DNA of 64,000 bases from JAPWJZ01 sp038247245 (GCA_038247245.1 JBBRVE010000001.1:32217-96216), one strand, 5' to 3'; counted from the stretch's first letter, positions 1 to 8,715 are shown. Numbers and translations are program-made. Notes: a model not told the origin generated them from the sequence alone.

Positions 1-2
1 AA

Positions 3-248
3 GCGGCGGTGAAGAATGACCAGAAGCTGGTCGAGAAATATGTCGGTCTGAATGCAAAGGTCATGCTCTACGACAACGACCAGAAACGTGCGAAAGACCT
101 GGCGCAGGAATACGGTTCAGCCGACGCCTTGAAAACCCTCGATGCGGCGGAGGCTGCAATTTATCAGCCCCTGACCGCCGGTGTCACAGGACAAGTCGCA
201 GCCCCGCGCACGGCAAAATTCAGGCCGAAACAGCCGGTCACCGAATAA
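3..248 (+). CDS. C-terminal fragment of an unrecognised protein, cut by the window edge
   Basis: The reading frame is open from the first bases and ends at a TAA at 246-248. A GTG at position 9 could be a start, but the frame continues upstream with Ala codons, so this is more likely the last 80 or so residues of a longer protein. The visible part is charged and mostly helical-looking (repeated Lys/Asp/Glu with Ala), ending in a Pro/Arg-rich tail. It faces the lower-strand gene that ends at 249, so the two are convergent with no spacer. I do not recognise the family. Confidence 0.5.
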   Translation, partial: AAVKNDQKLVEKYVGLNAKVMLYDNDQKRAKDLAQEYGSADALKTLDAAEAAIYQPLTAGVTGQVAAPRTAKFRPKQPVTE

Positions 249-764
249 TCAGGCTTTTTTATCTTCCACATGCGGGCAGCGCGCCATGATCGTGCCGGCC
301 GCAACAAGGAAAGAGTCCTTGTCCGTCATCGCCTGCTGCTGCAGGCTGATCTTGCCGTCCGTATGCCGGATGACAAGGTAGTTCTGCCCCTGTACCGACA
401 TCATCGTCAGTTTCGTCACATCGGCAAAGCGCACGAATTCCATACGCTTTTCAAAAAAGCCGACAGGGATGGTGAAGCCGTCTTCAGCCACGCGGATATA
501 GGTCGCTTCGCCCGCCTGCAATTGCGTGATGATGGCGATCATGCTGGCAATCGCGGCAACGCCAAGGAGAGCGGAAATGCCCCATAGCACGCGCGTTGCG
601 CCCTCCACCTCCAGCTCAATCGCATGGAACAGGATCATGCCACGGTCATTTGTCATCGCCGTATGCGCCATGAACCATGACAGCAAAACCATGAAGGGAA
701 ACAACAGCGCCAGTTTCTTGACGTTGGTTTTATACGGATATTCGATGTTATCGAGGGTGGTCAC
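249..764 (-). CDS. Small membrane protein with two transmembrane segments, unknown function
   Basis: A 171-residue protein. Two hydrophobic segments lie at about residues 17-35 and 57-82. A soluble, beta-rich C-terminal part of about 85 residues follows and could be a PH-like or other small beta domain, but no family motif is certain. It starts at a GTG that overlaps the TGA of the preceding NrdJ-like gene (GTGA), so the two are probably translationally coupled and form a two-gene lower-strand operon. This suggests, without proving, that the membrane protein and the ribonucleotide-reductase homologue work together. Confidence 0.7.
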   Translation of the reverse strand: MTTLDNIEYPYKTNVKKLALLFPFMVLLSWFMAHTAMTNDRGMILFHAIELEVEGATRVLWGISALLGVAAIASMIAIITQLQAGEATYIRVAEDGFTIPVGFFEKRMEFVRFADVTKLTMMSVQGQNYLVIRHTDGKISLQQQAMTDKDSFLVAAGTIMARCPHVEDKKA

Positions 765-3388
765 GATGCAACGCGGATGCGGCGGCGGAGCGGCACGATC
801 GCCTGTTGTTCTTCGGCCTGTTCGCCATTTTCTTCGGCGACCGGCAGGGCAACTGCATGGAGGAGCGAGCAGCCGTCACGATATAGCTGGATGCGCTTGA
901 TGCCCAGTTCCCAGCCGAGCAGCAACAGTTTCTGGACATCATCGACCGAACTGTAATGGCCAAGCTCGACCGTATGGCAGGCGGTGCCGGACAGAAAAGG
1001 TTCAACGGCGGCCTGCATACGCACCTGCGCTTCGGGCGATACGCGGCGCACGCCGGAACCGGACGGCGTCAGGCAGTCAAAAATGCCCAGCTGTTTCGGG
1101 AACAGGTGCGGCGCGCCCTCGAGGGTCATTGCGCCGCAGCAATACAGGTTCGCGGCCTCGATCTCGTCTTCGGTGAAACGCATCGCGGTCAGCATATCGA
1201 ACGTGCCGCTGGCCAGTTCCTGCGTGGTGAAGCCCAGCATATGGCGGCAGAAATCTTCGCCCAGCGTCCATTTGTTGAACGCATAGCGGATATGCTGCGC
1301 GGTGCGGAGCGCAACCTCGAGCGCGTCCAGCGCGGCCTGATGGAAACCCTTGGCCTTCAATTCCGCATGGCTGATACCGGGCGCATCCAGCAGCGTGCCG
1401 TGACCGACCGCATAAAAACTGATCCCGTCGCGTTCCTGCGCGTTGAAGCCCATTTTCTGCAACGCCTGCGCCGCCATCGGGTTCAGTTTTTTGCCGTAGA
1501 TTTCGGCGGCGTCGTTGCCATCGGCGAAATAACCCTCGAACCTTACCAGCGACGCTTCCGGCGCGATATCGCGCGTCTGGCCGCCCAGCAGGGCCTGCAG
1601 CTGCTCATCCGTGTCCATCGCGGTCAAATGCGCGTGGCGGAAACCTTTTTCTTTGCCAAGCGCATAGGCGCGCGCCCATGCACCCTTCACCGCCTCGACC
1701 AAAGACTGGTCGGGGCAAAGCGCGGATTTCAATTCGGCGGGGCGGCGCGACAGGCCTTTTTGCATGTAGGATGTGCCTGCAACCGCGCTCATTTTATCCT
1801 TCACGGCCTGCAGATATTCTTTTTTCATGGGCGCGAAACCGGCAAAGGCGCCTGCCGCAACCGCGATTTCTGCGGAGGCTTCATGCGCCGCACCAGACAT
1901 CAATGCAGCAACCAGTGCCGCGGTCGCGCGTCCCGCATCGCTGTCATAACCCAGCATATTCCCCATCAGCAGCGCGGAAAGGCCGGACATGCCGATCGAG
2001 ACGGGGCGATAGGTGACCGCTTTTTCAGGCAATGCCGCAAAAACGAACGACGCCTCGAGCGCGATCATGAGGATTTTAACGGTATGCTGCAGTTTTTCAG
2101 CATCCAGCAGGACGCCGCCCTGACGGTTCGCGAATTTCAGCAATTGCAATGTCGCGGCGGGCGCGGCTGTATCGTGCAGGAACACGACGCCCCCCTGCCC
2201 GCTGACCGCGAGCGGCGCTGTGGACTGGAACGCGGATGCGGCAGCCGTGCTGTCGCGGAATAAAATCGCAGGCTCGCCGGTTGCCCAGACGGCATCGGCA
2301 ATCCCGTTCCACAATTTTTCGGCGGGGTAATGGCCTTTCGCCTCGCCCGCATCGCGCAGCAGGAAACCGTGGCCGGTCAGCGCGCTTTCGATAAATTCAT
2401 CGGGCACAGATAGCGTGGCAGATAATTGCGGCGCCGCGGGTTCTTCCGCATGGGTAAACAAATCGATTTCTTCCGCGCCCTGTTGCGCCGCATGCACCGC
2501 CATGCGCAAGGGCGCTTCGGGCACGCCGGCGCGGCGCGCATCCATCATGGCCTGACGGAGTTGCAGATTATGTTCGGGATCGAAACCGAATACTGAATCA
2601 CGGTCGCAGGCGTCCATCACATGATGCAGCGCGGCCTCCAGCGTTTTGCCACCCACTTCCTGCGCGACGGACGCGACATCCGATTGGCGTTTCATGGCAA
2701 CGAAAGCAGGGCTGTCGGCGTTTTCGACCGGCAGTGTCACGGAAATTTTGCGCGTACCGCCATCCAGGGCCTGCCGTTCGCCCAGGACTTTCAGGCGGCG
2801 CAGGATATTTTTCTGCGGCGTGTCGGCCGCAACCGCAATACCGGCACCGCCGGCGTTTTCGCCGAACAGCGCATCGGAAAAACCCGCAATGCGCGCAGCG
2901 GGAATAAACGGCGCGTCGAGATCGTATGCCCAATCCAGCCCCGCCGTCGCCAGCAGCGCGATTTCGGGCAATGCGATCTGGTGCAGCAGGATGTGGCGGA
3001 ATTCATCATAGAACGCGCGCGCGTCGTCTTCGGAATCAAACAACCCGGCCTTCCAGCCGTGATAGCAAAGCCCGCCCGCGATGCGCGCGAAGCATTCGCG
3101 GAAATCACGCTCATGCCGGAAACGCCATTCGGCGGAAATGCCGTCCAATCCCGCATCATCCGGTTCGCGCCGCCACAAAAACTGCGGCACGCCGTCTTCC
3201 GGCACGGGTTTCATCAAGGCGGGGATGGCGGTTTTGCAAAAGACCTGTTCGACCAGCACTTCGGCGGCGCTGCGGCCCCAGAGGGCGGGCACGGCGTATT
3301 CGGCGAAGTCGCCGTCCTGATGGATACGCTGCGCCACCCCTTTGACGGGGTCGGTATCCAAACGGGTATAGAGTCGCGGCACGCGCAT
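761..3388 (-). CDS. Divergent class II ribonucleotide reductase (NrdJ) homologue, probably catalytically inactive
   Basis: About 875 residues starting at the ATG at 3388; the TTG just before it is less likely. Structural landmarks of alphaproteobacterial NrdJ are clear: residues 100-156 (GWKAGLFDSEDDARAFYDE, GLDWAY), 476-510 (LGYDSDAGRA, SAEIA), 700-763 (FNKWTLGEDF, CCGAMTLEGAPHL), 770-800 (FDC, QPFLSG-like EPFLSG) and LYRDG near 837. However, I see no NPCSE active-site motif (aligned place about residues 392-400 reads AVSGQGG), no APTGTIG-like phosphate loop (about 590-605), and a shortened segment at 157-212 where the family has its first redox Cys and the glycine-rich GSGTG and SGGGKSSG loops. 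The TSCPD and terminal Cys domains are also missing: the protein ends at 876 where family members run to about 1,200. The frame has no internal stops. Motifs are compared with the family from memory. Homology is secure; loss of activity is inference. Confidence 0.82.
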   Translation of the reverse strand: MRVPRLYTRLDTDPVKGVAQRIHQDGDFAEYAVPALWGRSAAEVLVEQVFCKTAIPALMKPVPEDGVPQFLWRREPDDAGLDGISAEWRFRHERDFRECFARIAGGLCYHGWKAGLFDSEDDARAFYDEFRHILLHQIALPEIALLATAGLDWAYDLDAPFIPAARIAGFSDALFGENAGGAGIAVAADTPQKNILRRLKVLGERQALDGGTRKISVTLPVENADSPAFVAMKRQSDVASVAQEVGGKTLEAALHHVMDACDRDSVFGFDPEHNLQLRQAMMDARRAGVPEAPLRMAVHAAQQGAEEIDLFTHAEEPAAPQLSATLSVPDEFIESALTGHGFLLRDAGEAKGHYPAEKLWNGIADAVWATGEPAILFRDSTAAASAFQSTAPLAVSGQGGVVFLHDTAAPAATLQLLKFANRQGGVLLDAEKLQHTVKILMIALEASFVFAALPEKAVTYRPVSIGMSGLSALLMGNMLGYDSDAGRATAALVAALMSGAAHEASAEIAVAAGAFAGFAPMKKEYLQAVKDKMSAVAGTSYMQKGLSRRPAELKSALCPDQSLVEAVKGAWARAYALGKEKGFRHAHLTAMDTDEQLQALLGGQTRDIAPEASLVRFEGYFADGNDAAEIYGKKLNPMAAQALQKMGFNAQERDGISFYAVGHGTLLDAPGISHAELKAKGFHQAALDALEVALRTAQHIRYAFNKWTLGEDFCRHMLGFTTQELASGTFDMLTAMRFTEDEIEAANLYCCGAMTLEGAPHLFPKQLGIFDCLTPSGSGVRRVSPEAQVRMQAAVEPFLSGTACHTVELGHYSSVDDVQKLLLLGWELGIKRIQLYRDGCSLLHAVALPVAEENGEQAEEQQAIVPLRRRIRVAS

Positions 3389-3575
3389 CAATTAACCTGT
3401 TGTAATGTATTGATATTCTATGAAAACAACAAACGGGGGCTTGGGCGATAATGTGACACAATTACCCCTGCCTTATCAATTGCCGTTTTGTTGCTGTTAT
3501 TGTTCCAGAAAAAAGTTGCGCCCCCCTGACCGCAGGGCGTATTCATTGGACTCCAGATTCTATTAAGGCGGAAAA

Positions 3576-3965
3576 ATGGCAAAACTTTCCATATTCGGCG
3601 TTCTCAGCAATATCCAGATGCTGCTGCATACGGCGCTGCACGGTAAATTCGTGGGCAAGGATCAGCTGGGCAACAAGTATTACAAGGCGAACCCGCGCAA
3701 GAACAGCAAGCGCGAACGCCGCTGGGTGATTTATACCGGCGCTGCGGAGGCATCGATGGTGCCCCCCGAATGGCATGGCTGGCTGCACAGCCAGACCGAC
3801 AAAGTCCCCCCGATAGAAAACCGCAACCGCAAATCATGGCAGCTGCCGCATTTGCCGAACCAGACCGGCACGGCGGGCGCATATCTGCCCCCCGGCCATA
3901 CGCTGAAGGGCGGCAACCGCGCAAGTTCAAGCGCGGATATCACGGCATGGCAACCGCCTGAATAA
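3576..3965 (+). CDS. NDUFA12 family (17.2 kDa) NADH:ubiquinone oxidoreductase accessory subunit
   Basis: This 129-residue protein has the family core of a GxFVGxDxxGNKYY motif near residues 23-36, a basic RRWVIY segment, and PPEWHGWLHSQTD followed by an HLPNxTGT tail. NDUFA12/B17.2 is a supernumerary subunit on the hydrophilic arm of complex I that alphaproteobacteria share with mitochondria. It starts at ATG 3576 after a roughly 180-bp upstream gap and is followed 13 nt later by mlaD. The order NDUFA12, DUF2155, aat is common in this class. The family call is secure. Confidence 0.93.
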   Translation: MAKLSIFGVLSNIQMLLHTALHGKFVGKDQLGNKYYKANPRKNSKRERRWVIYTGAAEASMVPPEWHGWLHSQTDKVPPIENRNRKSWQLPHLPNQTGTAGAYLPPGHTLKGGNRASSSADITAWQPPE

Positions 3966-3978
3966 CTGGAGAAGATAG

Positions 3979-4497
3979 ATGCAAAGAAATATGGCTGAAA
4001 CGGTTCTGGGTGCCGTCGTCCTGCTGGTCGCGGGAACGTTCATGTTTTTCTTTTACCGCACAAGCGACATCGCGCCGCAATCGGGTTACCAGCTGGTGGC
4101 CGAATTCGACAAGGTCGACGGGCTTGAAAACGGCGCGCCTGTGCGCATCGGCGGCGTCAAGGTCGGGCAGGTGCTGGGGTTTGAGCTGAACGCGCAGACA
4201 TACCGTGCGATTGTGCATCTCAGTATCAACGAGCAAATCAAGCTGCCCATCGACACCGCCGCCATCATCCAGAGCGCGGGCCTGCTGGACGGCAAATTCC
4301 TGACGCTGCAGCCCGGCAACGAAGACGACATGCTGAAACCCGGCGCGAAAATCGAATATACGCAATCGACCGCCAGCCTTGAGCAGCTGCTGGGTCAGGT
4401 AATCTTCAGCCTGACGAAAGACAAGGAAGAGGACAAAGCCGAAGAAAAAGCGCCGGATGCTCCTGCACCGGCACCCACGGAAGAAACCCACCCGTAA
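3979..4497 (+). CDS. mlaD: MlaD-type substrate-binding protein of a lipid ABC transporter
   Basis: A 172-residue protein with a single N-terminal membrane anchor (about residues 8-26) and a periplasmic MCE domain containing FDKVDGLENGAPVRIGGVKVGQV and SAGLLDGKFL. The length fits MlaD, which forms a hexameric ring that carries phospholipids between the outer and inner membranes. The C-terminus (from about 147) is an acidic, Pro/Ala-rich tail. The other Mla subunits (permease, ATPase) are not in the window. The stop overlaps the start of the DUF2155 gene (TAATG), so the two are co-translated. Confidence 0.9.
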   Translation: MQRNMAETVLGAVVLLVAGTFMFFFYRTSDIAPQSGYQLVAEFDKVDGLENGAPVRIGGVKVGQVLGFELNAQTYRAIVHLSINEQIKLPIDTAAIIQSAGLLDGKFLTLQPGNEDDMLKPGAKIEYTQSTASLEQLLGQVIFSLTKDKEEDKAEEKAPDAPAPAPTEETHP

Positions 4498-5222
4498 TGT
4501 TCAGGCCGTTTTCCATTCTCGCCGCCCCCCTGTTATGCCTCGGCGCTGCTGCTATGGTTTTTAGTTTCAGCAGCACAGCGGCTGCCGCACCGCGCAAGAT
4601 GGAAAACACCTCGATCGTCGTCATGCGCACAATCGACAAACTGTCGGCGCGCACGCATACATTTGAAATTCCCGTCGATAAGACTGTCAAGTTCGGCAAT
4701 TCGCTGTTCATCAAGGTGCGGTCGTGCAAGCGCGCATCGCCGCTCGACCGGCCAGAGAGCGCGGCGTTCATGCAGATCTGGGAACGCAAGCCGTCGGAAA
4801 AAGATTCCACATGGATTTTCAGCGGCTGGATGTTCGCATCCAATCCCTCGCTGTCTGCGATGGACCATCCGGTCTATGACGTCTGGGTGATGGAATGCAA
4901 AAACGCGGCGACCGCCGCAAAGCCTGCCGAAGTTTTCTCGTCCGAAAAAGCGCCCGAACACGCGCCTGAAACCGACGGCAAGCCCGCCGCATCGCCGGAT
5001 GATGAACCCGTTGTCGATACGGAAGCATCACCTGAACCCGGCGACACCGCAACGCCCGCCAGACCCGCGCCCGCCGCCGTGACAGCGCCTGATGGTGCCG
5101 CGCCGGTTGCCGGTGAAAAATCGCCGCTGTTGAAACCCGCGCCCATGCCGCCCGTGGACCAGTTGCCGGGATCGTTCGAAGACGGCGAAGCAGCGCCCGA
5201 TCCCGCCAACCCCGAAGACTGA
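4497..5222 (+). CDS. DUF2155-domain secreted protein with Pro/Ala-rich tail
   Basis: A 241-residue protein with an N-terminal signal or anchor (residues 5-30, ending in an Ala-rich stretch) and a DUF2155 domain at about residues 45-140. Recognisable pieces are a TARTHTFEIPVD-like segment, SLFIKVRSCKRASP, AFMQIWE, FSGWMFASNPSLSAMDHPVYDVWVMEC. DUF2155 proteins of alphaproteobacteria are typically encoded beside aat. The last 100 residues are low-complexity Pro/Ala/Glu. That tail (4874-5222) lies entirely opposite an open reading extension of aat. Molecular function is unknown. Confidence 0.85.
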   Translation: MFRPFSILAAPLLCLGAAAMVFSFSSTAAAAPRKMENTSIVVMRTIDKLSARTHTFEIPVDKTVKFGNSLFIKVRSCKRASPLDRPESAAFMQIWERKPSEKDSTWIFSGWMFASNPSLSAMDHPVYDVWVMECKNAATAAKPAEVFSSEKAPEHAPETDGKPAASPDDEPVVDTEASPEPGDTATPARPAPAAVTAPDGAAPVAGEKSPLLKPAPMPPVDQLPGSFEDGEAAPDPANPED

Positions 5223-5818
5223 TCATCAAACGTCACCGCCATTTCCAGCGCCGCCGCCAGCCGCGCATGATATTCCGCGCGGCTGATTTCCTGCACGCCG
5301 AACTGCATCAGATGTTCGTTGATGAACTGCGTATCCAAAAGCGCATAACCCCGCTGCCACAGCCGCGCCACCAGATAGACCAGCGTGATCTTGCTGGCAT
5401 CCGTCGCCGTTGAAAACATGCTCTCGCCGAAAAATCCGCCGCCGATGGAAATGCCATAGACGCCGCCCACCAGCGTGTCGCCGCGCCATGCCTCGACGCT
5501 ATGCGCGAATCCCGCATCAAACAGCTGCGTGTATAAATCGATGATCTTGTCGTTGATCCATGTATCGGGACGCGCATCGGCGCAGCCCGTCATCACCGCG
5601 CGAAACGCGCAGTCGAATGTGATGCGGTACGGTGCCTGCCGTATCGTGCGCTGCAGGCGCTTGGGAACATGCAACTTATCAATCGGCAGGATGCCGCGCA
5701 TCTGCGGGTCGTACCATTCCAGTTTTTTCGCGCGGCGGCTGCGCGCCATCGGGAACACGCCGATGGTATAGGCATGCAACAGCAAATCCGGCGTTATGTC
5801 GGGGTCATCCTTGGACAA
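4874..5818 (-). CDS. aat: Leucyl/phenylalanyl-tRNA-protein transferase, with abnormal C-terminal extension
   Basis: Aat adds Leu or Phe to the N-terminus of proteins bearing N-terminal Arg or Lys, marking them for ClpS/ClpAP. Family features are LLLHAYTIGVFPMA at residues 12-25, WYDPQMRGILPID at 35-47, the SVEAWRGDTLVGGVYG segment at 107-122, FFGESMFS at 129-136 and LLDTQFINEHL at 160-170. The conserved domain ends at about residue 198, which maps to about 5227 and so almost exactly to the end of the convergent DUF2155 gene. No stop occurs there. The frame runs on for 116 low-complexity codons, antisense to the DUF2155 tail. The start overlaps the upstream acetyltransferase by 14 nt. Confidence 0.9.
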   Translation of the reverse strand: MSKDDPDITPDLLLHAYTIGVFPMARSRRAKKLEWYDPQMRGILPIDKLHVPKRLQRTIRQAPYRITFDCAFRAVMTGCADARPDTWINDKIIDLYTQLFDAGFAHSVEAWRGDTLVGGVYGISIGGGFFGESMFSTATDASKITLVYLVARLWQRGYALLDTQFINEHLMQFGVQEISRAEYHARLAAALEMAVTFDDQSSGLAGSGAASPSSNDPGNWSTGGMGAGFNSGDFSPATGAAPSGAVTAAGAGLAGVAVSPGSGDASVSTTGSSSGDAAGLPSVSGACSGAFSDEKTSAGFAAVAAFLHSITQTS

Positions 5819-6311
5819 GGCTTTTCACAAGCTTGAGCGTGAGCAGATCATCGACTGCGCGCATATCTCCCGCCACGACCGGCACATCGTCATAGGAAAC
5901 GCCCGCGCCATCCGGCACATAACCGCGGCGCACATACAGGCGTTGCGCCGCGCCGTAACGCGCATAGAGCCCGACGCTGATGCCCATATCATCATGGCCT
6001 TTTTCACGCGCGAGATTCTCGCACCACGCGACCATGGCATCACCGATGCCCTGCTGCCGTGCGGCGGGTATCACATTCAGATCCTGAATTTCCGGGATGT
6101 TCAAACGGCGGAATGGCGCATAAAGCGGTTTCCAGTTGATCTGGACATAGCCGACGGCCGCGCCCGCCTGTTGGGCCAGCAATACCGTGCGCCCTTCACT
6201 CAGGCTGCGGGCGAAATATCCGGCTTCATGCGTTGCGCGCATGGATGCTGCGATGCCGTCCAGTGCGGTAATATCGCTTTCCGTCGCGACCCGCAGGCTA
6301 ATATTTTGCAT
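5805..6311 (-). CDS. GNAT-family N-acetyltransferase
   Basis: A protein of about 168 residues with the GNAT fold: a central strand reading LNIPEIQDLNVIP followed by the acetyl-CoA loop ARQQGIGDAMV (Q/RxxGxG/A) and a C-terminal AAQRLYVRRGYVPDG segment. The substrate cannot be deduced. I chose the ATG at 6311 because an AAGGA sequence lies about 10 nt upstream; the ATG at 6329 would add six residues and has no clear ribosome site. It precedes aat on the same strand and overlaps it by 14 nt, so they are probably co-transcribed. Confidence 0.85.
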   Translation of the reverse strand: MQNISLRVATESDITALDGIAASMRATHEAGYFARSLSEGRTVLLAQQAGAAVGYVQINWKPLYAPFRRLNIPEIQDLNVIPAARQQGIGDAMVAWCENLAREKGHDDMGISVGLYARYGAAQRLYVRRGYVPDGAGVSYDDVPVVAGDMRAVDDLLTLKLVKSLVQG

Positions 6312-6435
6312 AAGGCGAGAGTCCTTCATAGTTTTATCCTAGCCCGACACCCCGACCCCTGCACCCGATTTTTTTTAGGCTTTGATTTTCTGCTACACCG
6401 TTGGAAACGGCTGAAAAATAGGGAATACTGGTGGC

Positions 6436-7743
6436 ATGATCGAGGAATTCCTCCAAACGCTCAGTTCGGAAAACAAGCTCGCCCTGATGTGGGTTCTGGG
6501 TGCGCCGGTGATTGGCCTGCTGTTCTTCTGGGCGGCCAAGTCGCATTGGAAGACGCTGCCCGACAAGGAAAAATCATCCGCGAAACTCTACCGCCGCCTG
6601 ATCCCGCTGATCGGCCCCGTCATCAACCTGGTCGTGCTGATCGTGGGTGCGGCGCTGATCGGCAAAAAGGGCCTGATCGTTGACGAAACGATGCGCGGTA
6701 TCGTGCGCGTGCTGTGCTTCGGCTGGCTGGGGCTTGCGGGCGTCTACGCGTTGACGCATAGCCGCGCAAAAACGCTGATCACTGGATTGGTCGCGTTTTT
6801 CATCGGCTTCCTGTCGCTCACCAACCTTTTGGGCGATATCGTGAAAGCCGCGCAGGATACGACCTTCGCCATCGGCAAAATCGAAATTTCCGCTTATCAG
6901 GCCTGCAAATTCATCGTCAGCATCGTTTTGCTGCTGTGGCTTGCGGGTGCGGTCATTCGTGGCATGGAAATATCGCTGCAGAAAATCCGTTACCTGCGCC
7001 CCTCCACGCGCCAGCTGTTCATGTCGCTGGGGCGCATCGGGGTTTATGTGGTGGCGGCGCTGGTCGCGCTTTCCACCATCGGCATCGACCTTACCGCCTT
7101 TGCTATCTTCGGCGGCGCGGTCGGCGTGGGGCTGGGCTTCGGGCTGCAGAAAATCGCGTCCAACTTTATCAGCGGCATGATCCTGCTCCTGGAACGCTCC
7201 GTCGAAGTGGGCGACATGATCGAAATGGCAAATGGCGACGTTTCCGGCATCGTGAAAAAAACCGGCGCGCGCTACACGCTGGTCGAGGCGTTTGACAGCC
7301 GCGAAATCATGATCCCGAACGAGGATTTTATCACACAGCGCGTCGTCAACTGGACGCTCAGCGATGCGCGCGGACTGCTGCGGCTGCCGATCAACGTCGC
7401 CTATGGCACCGATCTGGACCGCGCCAAGGAAGTCATGCTGTCGGCGGCGCGCTCTCACCCGCGCTGCCTTGCATCGCCAGCACCGACCTGCATGCTGACA
7501 GGTTTCACCGACCTCGCCGTTACTTTCTCGCTCAACGTCTGGGTCGCCGACATCCGGGAGAAGCGCGTCACGACCCAAAGCGAAATCCTGTTTTCCGTCT
7601 GGCGCAAGTTTCTGGAAGAAGGCATCGGCATGCCGCATTCGCCGCGCGAATCTTCCTACAAGACCATCGAGAAACAAATGGCGGCGCGGGCGGAGGCATC
7701 TGCCCCCGGGCCCGATACCCTGCCCGACGCGGCAAAGGTTTAA
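6436..7743 (+). CDS. MscS-family mechanosensitive ion channel
   Basis: A 435-residue protein with about six hydrophobic segments in the first 245 residues. The last contains the pore helix pattern LTAFAIFGGAVGVGLGFGLQKIASNFISG, with alternating Gly and Ala as in MscS TM3. The cytoplasmic beta domain follows (VGDMIEMANGDVSGIVKKTGARYT, IMIPNEDFITQRVVNWT). Extra N-terminal membrane helices make it larger than E. coli MscS, as is usual for YbdG/YnaI-type relatives. It probably releases solutes on hypo-osmotic shock. It is followed 3 nt later by the ZntB-type transporter, so the pair is likely one transcription unit. Confidence 0.92.
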   Translation: MIEEFLQTLSSENKLALMWVLGAPVIGLLFFWAAKSHWKTLPDKEKSSAKLYRRLIPLIGPVINLVVLIVGAALIGKKGLIVDETMRGIVRVLCFGWLGLAGVYALTHSRAKTLITGLVAFFIGFLSLTNLLGDIVKAAQDTTFAIGKIEISAYQACKFIVSIVLLLWLAGAVIRGMEISLQKIRYLRPSTRQLFMSLGRIGVYVVAALVALSTIGIDLTAFAIFGGAVGVGLGFGLQKIASNFISGMILLLERSVEVGDMIEMANGDVSGIVKKTGARYTLVEAFDSREIMIPNEDFITQRVVNWTLSDARGLLRLPINVAYGTDLDRAKEVMLSAARSHPRCLASPAPTCMLTGFTDLAVTFSLNVWVADIREKRVTTQSEILFSVWRKFLEEGIGMPHSPRESSYKTIEKQMAARAEASAPGPDTLPDAAKV

Positions 7744-7746
7744 ACC

Positions 7747-8715
7747 ATGGAAGAAACCAAGGCATGTTTGCTTTCCTACAGCCTTGACGGGAATGGCAAC
7801 GGCGAAGTTGTGGACCTTGCATCCATCAAGGCCGAAGACACGCGCCTGATCTGGATCCACATCAATGGCCGCCATCCCGACGCCAAAAAATTCCTGCGCG
7901 AACAATTGCACCTGGATCCCGTCATTGTCAAAACGATGCTGGCCGAGGAAATGCGCCCGCGCCTGGAAGAACAGGGCAATTACACGCTGCTGATGCTGCG
8001 CGGCATTAACTTCAACCCCGGCCCCGCGCCGGAGGACCTTGTTTCCGTCCGCTTGTGGATCACCGGCAACCGCATCGTCAGCGTTGGCCGCCGCAAATCG
8101 AAAACTGTCGCCGATATGGATGAGCGCATCCGCCACGGGCGCGGGCCGAAGCGTGTGGGCGAGTTCGTAGCCATGCTGTGTTCGAGCCTGAATGACGGCA
8201 TCGAGCCCGCGCTGCAGGAGCTGGAGGACACGATTGACCGGCTGGAGGCCCTGAGCCTCGAAAACCCCGACGCGCATTTGCGCAACGACATCGCGGGCAT
8301 CCGTAAACAGGCGACGCTGTTCCGCCGCCATATCGCGCCGCAACGCGAAGTTTTCAACCGTCTGCAATTCTCGCAGCAGGGCTGGATGCTGCCCGCCGAT
8401 AAATGGCTGATGCAGGACAACAACGACCGCATGATGCGCTATCTTGAAGATCTCGAAGCCCTGCGCGACCGGGCGAACATCCTGCAGGACGAATTGCAGA
8501 GCGCCCTTTCCGGCAAGCTGAACAAAAACCTGTACACGCTTTCCGTCATCACCGCGATCTTCATGCCGCTCAGCTTTTTCAGCGGATTACTGGGCATGAA
8601 CGTCAAAGGCATCCCGGGCGCCGACCACCCCGAAGCCTTCCTGATTGCCTGCGGGATTGCATTTATCATCGCCACCGTTCAGGTCGTGGTGTTCAGGCGG
8701 CTAAAATGGCTATGA
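7747..8715 (+). CDS. zntB: CorA-superfamily metal transporter, ZntB type
   Basis: A 322-residue inner-membrane transporter with a large cytoplasmic N-terminal domain and two C-terminal membrane helices. The signature GMN motif lies at about residues 283-285 (SGLLGMNVKGIPG), and the protein ends RRLKWL after the second helix. The GMN-x-x-GIPG loop and the short basic tail are typical of ZntB, which moves Zn2+ (proton-coupled uptake in the studied enterobacterial protein), more than of CorA Mg2+ channels. Metal preference here is inference. It directly follows the MscS gene. Confidence 0.85.
   Translation: MEETKACLLSYSLDGNGNGEVVDLASIKAEDTRLIWIHINGRHPDAKKFLREQLHLDPVIVKTMLAEEMRPRLEEQGNYTLLMLRGINFNPGPAPEDLVSVRLWITGNRIVSVGRRKSKTVADMDERIRHGRGPKRVGEFVAMLCSSLNDGIEPALQELEDTIDRLEALSLENPDAHLRNDIAGIRKQATLFRRHIAPQREVFNRLQFSQQGWMLPADKWLMQDNNDRMMRYLEDLEALRDRANILQDELQSALSGKLNKNLYTLSVITAIFMPLSFFSGLLGMNVKGIPGADHPEAFLIACGIAFIIATVQVVVFRRLKWL

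Noticed and set aside
956..2263. A 435-codon upper-strand frame inside the NrdJ-like gene
   Set aside because: Arg-rich antisense reading with no motifs; the NrdJ-like homology on the lower strand is clear over the same DNA.
6574..8367. A 597-codon open frame on the lower strand opposite the MscS and ZntB genes
   Set aside because: His/Arg/Gln-rich composition with no domain, no ribosome site, and exactly opposite two well-defined genes. It is an antisense artefact of high GC content.
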